Notes: generated by a model not told the origin, from the sequence alone. Shown: positions 1 to 10,081, counted from the stretch's first letter. The stretch is 23,950 bases of DNA from Terana coerulea (GCA_024811115.1 JAKOGH010000124.1:1-23950), one strand, 5' to 3'. Numbers and translations are program-made.

Positions 1-66
1 GATGCTCATTCCTCACTGACTATTTGTTGCGCCATTCTCGGTACCGCACATGCTAATCTTGGCAAG

Positions 67-1823
67 CAGATGCATCAGTACAAGGCACGCCTTTACCTCG
101 TCAATCACACGACTTCCCGCCAGTCCCTCATCCTAGAGGCACGCTCACGCTGTCCACGACCTATCTTACGACACCCGAGTTCAAGGTCTTTGATCGAGAG
201 TCTCTCCTATCATCGCGGTTCCTCTCGCAGGACGAGGGGCCCGAATTCACGCCGACCTTGCTGAGGAACCAGCAGCGCGATTCCCTCGCGAGCTCGCCTG
301 GCAGCTTGCCTATGCGAACGTCCCTGCCCCGCTCACCACCTCGGTCTGCCGCCGACCGCTTTGTACTCCCACCATCACATAGTCGTACGACCTCTATCAG
401 TCGCAGCCCCCGTTCGCAGAATGTCGCGCTCCCTATGACGCGAGCGGCATCCGGCGCGGCCACAGGCTCCGCGTCGGGTGTGTCCGACACGTCTTCTCTA
501 CGACACGGGACGCCGTCCATTAGTTCTCGGGAGGACTTGGCGCCCTCTGCGCTTGCTGCACGTCTCAGAAGAGAGAGCTTTGGGATAGCTCGAACGGTAC
601 GGGCGTCATGTATCCGCGTGCCTTGTGCAGTACTGACATGATTTCTAGGACTCTCCAGCAGCAGGTCCTCTACCCATTCGTCGACCTACACTGCCACCAG
701 TGAATGCCTTCAAGTCCTCCACTTTGTCCTCCGGGTCGCCTTCTTCATTCTCCGTCCACCTCTCTAAGACATAATTCGCCGCTGACGAGCGGTCCCTCGC
801 TGCCTTCACGTCCCGTCCACAGTACTAGCTCTCCAACCTCCTCTCGTCCGCCCGCATTGCCATCACCCATTGGCGCCGGTGCCTCTCGACTACCCGGGTC
901 GCCCGTGCCCCCACCACGCCCATCACCGCCAATGGCACCGTCGAGTCTAAGTGACAGACGGTCACTTACTTCTGCAGATGGAGCCACTGGCGCACCCAGT
1001 GAATCGCCTCCTGTCCCTGGCGCAAGACGGTACAGAAGTAGTTTCGGCCATCGGTACGCCTCCACTCCGAATGTGACCAGCAGTCCGGGAAGTTCTGCGA
1101 GTGGATCGACGCCGGCTGACCGCGCGCCGGTAAGTTAGTTCGCTTGTTGCATCAATCTTTCTACTCAATTTTCGATGCCTTTGAATTTTGTAGACCTCAT
1201 TCCTGAGTGCAACGACGGAAGACGATGACCTCTCCAACTTTGTTCAGCAGATAGACGCTCGCCAGCCGCTGAGCAGTCGGCGCGAGCAAGGGGCTCAGGA
1301 TACGACTGACAGCACCGTGGAGCCCCCACCTGTCACTGCGCCAGAGACGGAAACGGACACGTCGCCGGAACACCGTCTCGGTTCCACTGCGCAGCCGATG
1401 CTTACCACGGCGTCCGCCGTCGACGAGAAGCTGCGGCAGATGAGCGACACGTTCTTCGCGAGCCTGAACGGGCTGGGGCGGCGGAAGGACCGCGAGCGGG
1501 AGGGCAGCACGGGGTCGTCCACGGCGCGCGCACCCAGCTCGGGGCCCTCGACCATCGGGCCGCCGACGGTCGGACGGCGGACGCTGGACCGCAACGCCTT
1601 CGCGGAGAGGGACGATGCACCCGCGCCGCCGCCAGCAGCTCGGCGGCGGCCGCCCATCGACGTCGGGATCCTCCCTGACGCGTATATACGGCCACGCCTC
1701 GCGTCAACGGGGAGCGTGACGTCGAACGTGAGCATCGCGTCGGGCGAGGTGCTGGGCCGGATGGACCCGGAGTGCGACGACAACGAGCGCAGGCGGAGCC
1801 GCGGGCGCGACTGGACGGGCTGA
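67..1823 (+). CDS. ATG13: Autophagy protein Atg13, C-terminal part (N-terminal HORMA region outside window, one frameshift)
   Basis: Atg13 is the regulatory subunit of the Atg1 kinase complex that starts autophagosome formation. Visible exons are about 67-596, 649-1129 and 1194-1823, with introns 597-648 (52 bp) and 1130-1193 (64 bp). The first visible exon follows a CTAAT branch-like site and an AG near 66-69, so the gene starts left of the window. Family landmarks in order are the end of the HORMA domain (TTYLTTPEFKVFDRESLLSS, then SRFLSQDEGPEFTPTL), a Ser/Pro-rich disordered region, RRPTLPPVNAFKSSTLSSGS, the fungal Atg13 signature RRYRSSFGHRYAS near 1025-1063, and an acidic DDDLSNFVQQIDARQPL block just after intron 2. 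The last exon ends in a TGA at 1821-1823. The frame changes by one base between about 745 and 768: the upstream frame meets TAA at 769-771 while the next frame carries the rest. This is either an assembly error or a real break. Identification rests on remembered family motifs. Confidence 0.75.
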
Positions 1824-2327
1824 GCGGCGCTGGATACTGCGCTGGATTAGACACACGGACGGTTTGCCGGTGATTTTTATCTGGTATATGACTTATGACC
1901 TTTGCATGCTTCGGACTTTCTTCATTTAACACATTCGCAGTCTTGCCCTGCCGACAATGCATTACTTATACTAATTTCTCACCTCACTCCACGTTTGTCC
2001 CACCATTGTAGCATCCATGTTCTCTCCCACGCCGTCTATGTACTATGCCCGGTTCCTACCTATGATGCCATTGGTAGTGTTTGCTCGTATTTTTGTTCCG
2101 CGTACGGTGAATGAGAGGGAAGTAGATGGTAGGGTTCCCCTCACATTCCTTGAGGTCCGAGGTTGTAGGTGTCGGATACAGCAAAGGGGAGGATCACAGA
2201 GGGCAGTCCACCAATCCCGCTGGGCGAAGGTATAAGGACCAAATCAGGACGGTGTGTCTGCAGTCATCTCTCTGCTCGGCGCATACATCTTGAGATTACC
2301 AACATATCATACAGCAGGGGAAAACGC
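1824..2327. other. Convergent intergenic region between ATG13 and the JmjC gene
   Basis: About 500 bases between two gene 3' ends that face each other. It should hold both 3' UTRs. The AT content rises after 1840, as expected for fungal terminator regions. The short open frames here have no recognisable family or codon bias. Confidence 0.6.
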
Positions 2328-3533
2328 TCACCACGTCGTTGTCGAAGTCATCAGCCTGGTACGAGGTAGGAACCACCAGGATATGCCGGCCGTCCAGCCT
2401 GCATGCTCCGGCAACTCTGCTCTGTCGCAGAGCGCGACGTTCTGCACGCGGTGCCACCAGCCCTTGGGGATGAAGAGCGTCTCGCCCTCCCGGAGGACGC
2501 ACGCGACGGCCTCGCTCTCCATCGCTTCCGCCGTGCTGCGGTGCATGTCCGACCACAGGGCGAACGCGACGTCGCCGGTGGCGGGGTTGGTGGCGGCGGC
2601 GCCGAGCCGCGCACGGAGCGCGACGGTGTTGCGCGACCACGGGATCTCGCCCGCGCGCCGGACGAAGGGCGCGAAGGACGGCGGGAGGAGGACGACGTGC
2701 TTAGCGAACGCACGCGGGTCGGAGGCGGCCTGGAGGTGGAAGAGGTTCATGTAGCGGTCGAAGTGGAAGGGCGTGACCTGCATCAGCGATGGGCCGTCAG
2801 CGCAGCTCATGCAGCTGAGAAGATGTAGAACACCGACAGCACCGGTAGGGCCGAGGAAGACTGCGTTGGTGTACAAGTCCATGGTTCCGGCGTCCAGGAG
2901 CGGCCGCAGGACCTCCGGCATCTTGGTTCCGTCTGCAAGGATCTACAACCCATTCAACACACGCCAAGCACAGCGCATCGCAACCGCAGTACCTGGCTGT
3001 TTCCGCCCCACTGAGCGAGATAGAGCTGTTTTCCGTCGACCTCGCCGGAGGTGTTCTCCTCCAGCCACTGCACGTATCGTCCGAGGGACATGCTGATCTG
3101 ATCGAAATGCTCGGTGTCCAGCTGGTCGTACGTCCCGAGCTCGACGTCCACGGCGCTGTCTTCCTGCTTCTTCAACGTGTCCATGAACCGCTTGGCACGC
3201 GACTCCGAGCCCGGCGCGCCCTGCGCGGCGGCGTCGGCGCGGAACAGCACAGGCGCGTCGACGGGAAAAGGATCCCCGGGCACGTGGTACGACACGCGCC
3301 CCGGGATGCTGCATTCGCTCCACCCGGCGAGGTGCCTTTGCATGGCGAGCTCCGAGTCCAACAAGCAAACCCCTCTGTCGGCCGGCGTTTGCAGCCAGCG
3401 AGTGCACCGCGACACGCCGGCCCAGGGCCGGAAACGATGCAGCATGTTCCTGCGAGTGGTTCGTTGGGTAAGTACTCGTTTTTGCGAGGAAATGAGGTGC
3501 CTACGTCGTTTACCGCCACCGGCTTGCATGCAT
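2328..3533 (-). CDS. JmjC / cupin-8 domain Fe(II)/2-oxoglutarate oxygenase-like protein
   Basis: Proposed exons on the - strand are 3533-3514, 3449-2993, 2921-2838 and 2777-2328 (336 aa). Introns are 3450-3513 (64 bp), 2922-2992 (71 bp) and 2778-2837 (60 bp). Residues 188-194 read VTPFHFD, giving the HxD iron-ligand pair H192 and D194. The distal ligand is H296 in GWWHRVQN. The preceding block (MDLYTNAVFLGPTGA) and the following YMNLF...VVLLPP match JmjC/cupin-8 proteins of the JMJD7/FIH/TYW5 kind, which hydroxylate proteins or RNA. The true substrate cannot be told. The first exon is only 20 bases and was chosen because it restores phase; the start could lie elsewhere. The acceptor of intron 2 is ambiguous: the better-looking CAG at 2933 breaks the frame, whereas the AAG at 2922 keeps it. 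An AT-rich TAATAAATTTT stretch (3661-3671) sits about 130 bases upstream and could serve as the core promoter. Confidence 0.7.
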
Positions 3534-4303
3534 GCACTTAGCACGAAGGTTGCGGGCAAGAACAGCTTCGTGGGATGCGCGCGCCGCGATGGCTCTGGGC
3601 GGACGACGGATCAGCGGGATAGGCAAGCCGGATTATGTAATCTCTCGGAGCGCGCCCTCCAAAATTTATTAGACTTTCTCACTACCACCATGTTCTCGGA
3701 GAGCTCGGATCATTCTTCGTTGTTCAAAGACTGACGGAGAACTGCAAATGCTTAGGGAGCGACTAAGGCTTACCCAAGACAATCTCTGTTACTGTACAGA
3801 ACCAGCTGTCTGTTACCAAGTCCTCTGCACTCTTACCAGACCGTTTAGCACGTATCGACGACCAGAAAGCAGGTTAGCCTGAGCCTTCTCTTAGCTGCTA
3901 GCGTAAGCCGATACGCTGGCCTAAGGGTTTCATTTAATATCATCTGGTGAGGATCATTGATTTATCGTATCCGAATCGAGTATTCCTACCACTCACCAGT
4001 GCAGGTAAGAGCAGCTCCAAGTGCACCCGAACTCTATAAACAACGGCTGCCGCCTAAGTCTCCGTGGGCCAGAGAGGACACACGAGAAGTTGAAATGAAC
4101 CCAGACCGCGCGGCCACGCCAGGATATTCCTTCCGTGGGTCGTCATGATAAACGTACGCCGTATGAATGTCGTACAACGTTCAACGCAGGGCCGCGTCTA
4201 CCAGTTTCCCTTTACATCATCCTCAGAAATCCGGGCACCCTCCGAGAAGTAATCGCTCATCCACCGGCCAGCGTGCGAGCTTACGCGCCGTGTTTGACGC
4301 ACC

Positions 4304-4321
4304 CGGCGGCGGCGGCGGCGG
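4304..4321. repeat. (CGG)6 trinucleotide repeat
   Basis: Six perfect CGG units in non-coding DNA. A short microsatellite with no evident function here. Confidence 0.85.
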
Positions 4322-4501
4322 CGTCCGACGTCGCCACTGCCGCAATGCATGAGATGCGCGTAGGCATCGCGTTCCAGCCCGCATCCGAGTCTGTCCACGA
4401 GCAGTGCTCAGATACGTACGCACACAACTATTCACACTCGGATAACAATATTGTGCTGTCTTGAATAACGCTAACCCATCGCCACACCACATTCACTCAC
4501 C

Positions 4502-4639
4502 ATGGCGCCTCACCGAAAACGAAGAAAAGGCTCCGGTGCACGTACCAAGGCGCCGGTGCCTGGGCGGGGTTGCGCCACGTCCATCGCCCCTTCCAGACCG
4601 ACGGCCAGTGCGCGCCGGGGAGCTCATGGTACGCCTTGA
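4502..4639 (+). CDS. Small basic ORF with strong start context (uncertain)
   Basis: The ATG sits in CACCATGGC, the best eukaryotic start context in the region. It opens a 45-codon frame beginning MAPHRKRRKGSGARTK and ending in TGA at 4637-4639. The N-terminus is very basic and the rest is Pro/Ala/Arg-rich. It could be the first exon of a longer gene (a GTACGC at 4629 might act as a donor) or a chance frame. No family is recognised, and no clear downstream exon could be joined. Confidence 0.15.
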   Translation: MAPHRKRRKGSGARTKAPVPGRGCATSIAPSRPTASARRGAHGTP

Positions 4640-5037
4640 TGGCGGTGTCTTGGCCCACGGCCAAGCGCGATCTCACCTCACCACCAAGGGCATCGTGGCG
4701 TCGGCGCGGTGCTCGCGGGCTTTGCAGAGCGGAGATCGTGACGATCAGGCGCAGCGCATCGGGCGGCGCCCACAGGCGTCCACAACCCTACGCCTCCAAG
4801 CCTGCCCCGCAGCTCGAGCTGCGCAAGAGGCCGTGCGCCGGTGCCCGTATGAGACGGTGATGAAGCAAGAATATTAAGATTACAACCGACTAGTGTACAC
4901 AAACTCCTACGTTCGTGACCACGCTCATATGCACAACATGCTACATTTCCTCCAACATCCAGTGCAACTTGATCACATCCCACCGCCCTCACCCCAACAC
5001 CCACAACACTATATCCACTGCGGTGGTTCAGAGCACC

Positions 5038-7133
5038 TCAGTGCTTCTCGTCGAACTGACCCTCGCCAATCGCGTTCAGCTCGTCCTCCTGGTTGTCGAG
5101 GTGGCGGTACTGGAACCAGAAGATTATGCCGGAGACGGCCGCGAGCACGCCCATGACGCCGTAGTTCCACACGAGCAGCGGGTCCGCGGAGAGCGACACG
5201 AACGCCTCGCCGAGCGCGCTGCTCAGCGCGCTCATGAACAGGAACACGGCCATCACGAGGGAGCGCATGTTCTTCGGCGCCTTCGTGAACGCGTACTCCA
5301 AGCCGGTAATCGACGCGAGGATCTCGCTGAACGCGATGAGCACGTACGAGCCCGTCTGGATCCACACGTTCAGCGGGCTGACGAGCGGGTTGTTGTCCCC
5401 GTCCACGCACGTCGCCGCCATGTTCCCGCACGGGTTCGTCTTGTAGATGTAGTGCTGCACGACGGCGGCCCACGCCATCGCGGCCGCGCCGGTGAAGAAC
5501 CCGAGCGTGATCTTCTTGAGCGGCGTGAAGTTGATGCCGACGCGGCGCAGACCGGGGTAGATGAACAGGTCAAAGATCGGGATGAAGATGATGAGCGCGA
5601 AGGGGTCGAGGTTGGAGAGGACGTCGTTGGGAACGCCGTGCGTGGACATGACGGCGGCCTGGGAGGTAAGGTTGTTGTTCAGCTGGTTGTAAGTGAGCCC
5701 TGTCATTATTGATAAGTATTACAGTCGTAAATAATTGAGGGAAAGGACAACGCACAGTAGATAGGGTACCACAAGAAGACGGAGCAGGCCTTGAAGCCAC
5801 GCTTGACCTCATCCACCCACTGGTCGTCGAAGGTCATCCAGCGCGGGCGAGTCTCATCCGAGAAGTGGCTGGGCTTCGCGGTTTCCCAGAAGTCTGCGGC
5901 GCAAATATCCCTCCAGGTGCGCACGGGGTTCAGGTGGATACGGCCCTTGAGCGCCTGACGCCAGACGCGGAAAGCTTGGCCAAGGACGGAGCCTCTTGGG
6001 GGCGACTTGACGTACTGGTTGCGGCCCATCCAGAGGACGATCGGGCAGAACAAAAAGAGGGCGGTGGGGAGCATGAAGGCGAGCCAGTAGCCGACGTATT
6101 TCTCGGAGTACGCCATGCCGATCTGGCCGATGAGAGCACCGATGTTGATGAAGAGGTAGAAGTACTGTGAGGTGCGTTAGCCGATTGCACATCTGAAGCG
6201 GATCGGGAGCACACACCATGTAGATCCTGGTGGTCGTCAAAGCGGGATCGACAATGACGCGCTCTCCCTTCCTGGTAGTGTTGACGAACAGTTTGGAGCG
6301 GCGGTATTGCTCAGCAACGAGCGGTGAGATGTTGGCCTTGAAGCCACCGGTACCAACACCCATAATAATGATTGCGATGACGAAGCAAGCGAGTGAGCCA
6401 TTGCTCTTGTCAATGACACCGGGCACCGCCGAGATGATGAGGAGGACGTGACCGAAGAGCGCGATGGCGACCGACACGCAGACGGTCTTGAACCGACCCC
6501 ATCTCGTGTCGGCAATGTAAGCACCGAACAAGGGGATGACATACACCCTGTGTGAGCGTTCAATCAGCGGCTGCTAACCCATCGGGCAATTGTGTGAGAA
6601 CTTACCAGAAGCTGTTGAATGTGCTGATACCGGTGGACGCACGCTGGCCCAAGCCAAGGGCACCTGGCTGAAGGACCGAGGCACCCGTCTTTGAGTTTGG
6701 TGGCAGGGGCTGCTGAATGAAGTTCGTCTACATGTACCGTGTGATATCAATGACATGTGGTGATATGCGTGATGGCGGGCACGTACGAAGACGACGGTTG
6801 CTCCGTAGTAGGAGAACCGTTCACAAAGTTCCACGAATGCGATAACTGATTGCCAATGGACGTCAGAAGAGATCCCCATATGAGATGCCAACAGGTGTTA
6901 TACTCACGGTATGCATTCCATGGGATATTATCAGCGACGCGGCGGAGGGTGTCCCGCTCCTCGTCGGTGGGGAACTGAAGCCCGTCGTGAACACCGTCGA
7001 GCTCGTGCGAGGCGGTCTCGGACACGATGTGGTCGTGCTCGGAGGCACCGAGCTTCTTCTCGAGCACGTACTGATCGTGGTCGGCTTCCGCGTACCCGGC
7101 GAACACGGCGTCATCTGTCTGCAAGCCTGCCAT
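5038..7133 (-). CDS. PTR2: PTR2-like proton-coupled di/tripeptide transporter (POT family)
   Basis: A plasma-membrane MFS transporter that imports di- and tripeptides with protons. Six exons on the - strand (7133-6908, 6845-6787, 6727-6606, 6547-6217, 6164-5756, 5699-5038) join without a frame break into 602 aa. Introns are 62, 59, 58, 52 and 56 bp, all GT-AG. The POT proton-coupling motif ExxERFxYYG appears as ELCERFSYYG at residues 81-90. The DTRWGR loop follows, and the second POT signature FYLFINIGAL lies at about 248-257. Hydrophobic helices alternate through the protein, with a large polar loop (WMTFDDQWVDEVKRGFK) before the C-terminal half (WYPIYWLTYNQLNNNLTSQA). Length matches fungal PTR2 (about 600 aa). 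The ~75-residue acidic N-terminus is cytosolic and, in yeast Ptr2 relatives, a site of ubiquitin-linked control. The start ATG is the first in frame and lies 115 bases after a TATA box. It stands alone, with no co-oriented partner. Confidence 0.95.
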
Positions 7134-7247
7134 CGTTGTGTTCAGTGACTCTGGGTGACGGAGTACTGCAGATGGGGGATGGGGTCGCTTGGCGCGGAGA
7201 GATGGAGGGGGAAGGGAGTTCGCTGAGGAGAGAGACCGGCCTTGGGA

Positions 7248-7255
7248 CTTTTATA
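7248..7255 (-). promoter_or_regulatory. TATA box of the peptide transporter gene
   Basis: On the - strand this reads TATAAAAG, 115 bases before the transporter ATG at 7133. An inverted CCAAT box (CCAAT on the + strand, 7303-7307) lies about 50 bases further upstream. Position and quality fit a fungal core promoter. Confidence 0.7.
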
Positions 7256-7446
7256 CGAACCTTGGTCGAGGATGGAGTCCTATGGCATTGATTTGATGAG
7301 GAACCAATGACCCATATGGCCCACGGCGCTATTCTAGCGGCTTCCAGCGGAACGTCCGTTCCTGAGCCGTTGCTGTATCCAGATCGCACATCCGTCCGCC
7401 CGTCTCGATCGGCGGAGTGGCCGCTTTGGCTCTCCATACGCCGCCG

Positions 7447-7464
7447 CCCCCCCCCCCCCCCCCC
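7447..7464. repeat. 18-base C homopolymer
   Basis: An uninterrupted run of 18 C (18 G on the transporter's coding strand), about 315 bases upstream of the transporter ATG. Such tracts can form i-motif or G-quadruplex structures and are prone to length change and sequencing error. Confidence 0.9.
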
Positions 7465-8071
7465 GAGCGACCCTCCCACAACGCGCCCGTCGTGGCGATC
7501 CCCGGCGCACACCAGCGCATACAGCGAGCAGACCGCCCTCCGCTCCTTCTGCGCGGGAATCAGCAAGCTGCGGGATGGCTGCCGGCAGCAGACGAGCTGA
7601 AAATTGAAAGGGTGGATCAAGCATATAGGCATACCGGCATTCTGGCTTCCGCTCGAGTGGACAAATACGGCAACCGGCGGGGGCATTCGGGTAACGCGCT
7701 ATGATTGCGTGCTCGCTGCACCGCACATCGTGCAGCTCGAGCGACGAGAATGTGAGTGGCAACGAGAAAGGAGCCGGAGATGTCGACAAGCAGAGGTCGC
7801 TGCAGACAACGACATGGTGGTATGAGAAAGGGTTGACAGGCGCCGTTGGGAATGACATCGAGCGCGACGTCGAGCATCGACCGCCGGGCAGTGGTGGGGC
7901 CCCGCCGTCAACCCGCCGTCCCGACCTGTTGTGCGCGGCTGCGACGGCGGATCCCGGGTGCCGGCGTCGGCGGCCGGCGCCACAACGGCTAAAATCTGCG
8001 AGAAAATTCCCCGTTTTCCGATCTGAGCACCGATCATTGTGATGCGCCTCCGCATCCCCGGTATCTGACGC

Positions 8072-8079
8072 TATAAATA
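8072..8079 (+). promoter_or_regulatory. Orphan TATA box left of the retrotransposon
   Basis: TATAAATA in CTATAAATAGC, a textbook TATA box pointing towards the retrotransposon. No gene follows before the LTR at 8300. The gene it served, if any, may have been split by the insertion (see findings). Confidence 0.4.
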
Positions 8080-8294
8080 GCTGCGCCGCCCGATCGGTCA
8101 TACGAGCACGCCGAGCAGCGACAAAAATCACATCGCGCGGCGCACGGCGACGGCGACGAGCTGTCACGGTGCAGACGTCGGCTGGCAGACTGCCATACGT
8201 GGAGGTGATGCACTTGACTCAATAGCTGATTAGTATAGAAATAAGCTCACACCAGTTCACAGCAGCGCTGGTTGGATGACGCGCTCCCAACCCA

Positions 8295-8299
8295 CTTGG
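8295..8299. repeat. Target-site duplication, left copy
   Basis: CTTGG directly before the 5' LTR, identical to the five bases after the 3' LTR. Five bases is the usual copia integrase stagger. Confidence 0.9.
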
Positions 8300-8591
8300 T
8301 GTTGAGTCAGATAGACGCCCGTAAGCGCTCTGCTCACATCTTCTCTATTGTTCTACCAGGTTCCACCATGACGATGCCTATTGTCTATTGTCCTGGTACC
8401 TATTTGTGTCTGTTTGTAGTACAGCCACCCAGTATTGTATATAAGGCAGCTCACCGCGCCATACATAATAAGACTCTTACAACTCTCAACCCACTTACAT
8501 GTTAACCAACCAGCCTACAGGTGAGTAACCATCCTAGCTTCCTCTAGGCCTCGGTAGGAGTGTACGCCGCTGTATGCGCTGCACTTCTACA
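8300..8591 (+). repeat. 5' LTR of copia element (292 bp)
   Basis: Begins TGTTGAGTC and ends CTTCTACA. It contains the promoter TATATAA at 8438-8444, so transcription should start near 8470. An AATAAG-like polyadenylation signal lies near 8466. A strong splice donor CAG|GTGAGTA cuts after 8520. The upstream U3 part has CTATTGT three times (8345-8351, 8378-8384, 8385-8391) and the inverted pair TACCAGG (8354-8360) / CCTGGTA (8392-8398). Confidence 0.95.
8438..8444 (+). promoter_or_regulatory. LTR promoter TATA box
   Basis: TATATAA in the 5' LTR, kept unchanged in the 3' LTR at 14678-14684. It should drive the genomic and messenger RNA of the element. Confidence 0.75.
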
Positions 8592-8817
8592 GGTTATGAG
8601 CCCCGATGACGCTAGGTTGATTGCGCCCGTCACTGGCAGCAACAACCAGCTCATTGGTATACTCGCCTATACCTACTCGCTGCCATCGTGCGCGACGGTT
8701 GCGCTGCTTAGCGCACCGTCTGCGCCGGCAAGCTGAGCAGGCACGAGGGTGCCCTTTGGGGCCCCTCTTTGGCTAAAGCCAGGTCAGTACATCGTACTGA
8801 CTATTCTGTCTTTACAG
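8521..8817 (+). other. Putative leader intron spanning LTR end and primer-binding site
   Basis: The donor CAG|GTGAGTA lies inside the LTR and the acceptor TTTACAG| ends at 8817, preceded by a TACTGAC branch site at about 8794-8800. The gag ATG at 8827 follows nine bases later. The 297-base intron would remove the end of the LTR and the primer-binding site. It is longer than the host introns here (50-114 bp). Splicing is inferred, not shown. Confidence 0.55.
8592..8603 (+). other. Primer-binding site complementary to the initiator tRNA-Met anticodon arm
   Basis: GGTTATGAGCCC starts at the first base after the LTR. Its complement GGGCTCATAACC is the anticodon loop and stem sequence (CAT anticodon) of eukaryotic initiator tRNA-Met. 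There is no TGG complement to a tRNA 3' CCA end. Copia and Ty5 prime from such internally cut tRNA halves, and this element appears to do the same. Confidence 0.75.
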
Positions 8818-9622
8818 AACCAAACAATGTCTTCCTCACTCGAGAAGCTTGTCCCCGTCCTCGACGGAACTAACTGGAAGCACTGGAACGATACCTTGAA
8901 GTCGTTCCTGGGCACTCAGGGCATCTCTCGTCAGCTCTTGACGACCCAGCCGACGGTCCCGGTCTTATTCCCGGACTGTCCCGGCAGCTCCCGGCCGCCC
9001 CCGCCACTCCAACCACCGCTGAGCTCCCCGCCAGCGGCGAGGTACCCGGCAACGAGCATGAGCACTCTAGGGCCGTCGACAAGCTCGACGACTGGATCAA
9101 CGACGACCTCCCGGCCATGGGCTTCATCCGCCTTCGCTTGACATACCAGATTGGACAGTCAGTGAAGAACGAGACGACAGCCAAGGCCCTGTATGAGTCC
9201 TTTGAGGCCACCTACACCCAGAATACTCTGCACGGCCTACGCTGATTTCAGGGCCCTCCTGAAACTCGCCTCCCTGAGGATCAGTCTCCAGCACCTGCTA
9301 GTCGCCAAGATCCAGGCACATGTCGACCGGCCTAGACGCGAGCGCATGCGTCTGTGGACGATTACATACACCCGATGCTCCTCATCTCAAAGACACCAGG
9401 GTACGGTAAGCACATCGCCACCGTCACCACGCTGAACCAAAAGATGGTGGACACATCGCAAACTCCTACTCCCGGGCTGGGGCTCCTGATCCCAGGCAAT
9501 ACGGGAGGCAGCTCATCGCTGCATGGGAGCAGCGGAAGCTTTCCGGTGGACAGCGCAAGCAGACAGAGTCTGCCAAACGCTGTCACCGCCGTCAAGAACA
9601 AGGGAAGGATCCCCAGTTCAAA

Positions 9623-9694
9623 CAGCAGCAGCGCCCTAACGGGCAGCAGCAGCATGCGCAGCAGCAGCGCCCGCAGCAGCAGCAGCAGCAGCAG
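9623..9694 (+). repeat. CAG-rich poly-glutamine microsatellite in gag
   Basis: Interrupted runs of CAG ending in a stretch of seven units, reading poly-Gln with Arg-Pro and His-Ala breaks in the gag-like frame. It lies where many copia Gags have basic or zinc-knuckle nucleic-acid binding sequence. Confidence 0.8.
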
Positions 9695-10081
9695 GACGGT
9701 GCCGGCAACGGCAAGGGAAGAGAAGACCCAGCGCGGCAAGCGCGCGGCAAGGGCAAGGGCAAGGATGCTGACCACGGTCACTCCTACATCGCCGCCCCCG
9801 GTCATCCCGGTGGTGAACGATTTTACCCCGACATCCCGCTTCCCTAAGTCCGAGGCCGAAGAAATTCAGTCTCGCATCGAAGGAGAGCGCGAGCTCTACC
9901 TCGGCAACAACAACTAGTTCCCCCGCTTCCGCAAGGCACTATCCCTTGCTGAGAAGCTTGGAGTCGTCGGGTCCCAGGAGCGCATCCGACCTCGAGGAGG
10001 TAATCGACGCCAACGAGCATAACGCTCACCGCGCCGACGCCATGCGGGATATTGAGCACCGCAATCTGCTGAACTCCGTCC

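Larger units (their letters stand above)
3534..5037. other. Intergenic region, mostly without recognisable genes
   Basis: About 1.5 kb separates the JmjC start from the transporter stop. It holds a TATAAA at 4035-4040 with no convincing gene behind it, a (CGG)6 run at 4304-4321 and one small ORF with a strong start context (listed separately). The longer open frames at 4135-4464 and 4461-4877 are Arg/Pro/Ala-rich and show no family signature. I read them as chance frames in GC-rich DNA. Confidence 0.5.
7134..8299. other. Upstream region of the transporter and left flank of the retrotransposon
   Basis: It holds the transporter promoter at the left end and a consensus TATAAATA on the + strand at 8072-8079. 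A long - strand frame (7334-8167) crosses the C tract and is Arg/Ser/Ala-rich with no family signature, so I do not call it. The right end is the insertion site of the copia element. Confidence 0.55.

Noticed and set aside
726..768. 43-base intron in ATG13
   Set aside because: It would fix the frame, but the donor GTCCTC is weak and no branch site is seen. It would also remove residues that match the family. A one-base indel is simpler.
4915..5712. 265-codon + strand frame
   Set aside because: It is the antisense shadow of the last exon of the peptide transporter. The charged, repetitive translation is what a reversed membrane-protein exon gives.
7334..8167. Long - strand open frame of 277 codons
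   Set aside because: It crosses an 18-base C tract that gives poly-Gly, is Arg/Ser/Ala-rich without domains, and lies in the promoter region of the transporter. GC-rich DNA gives such frames by chance.
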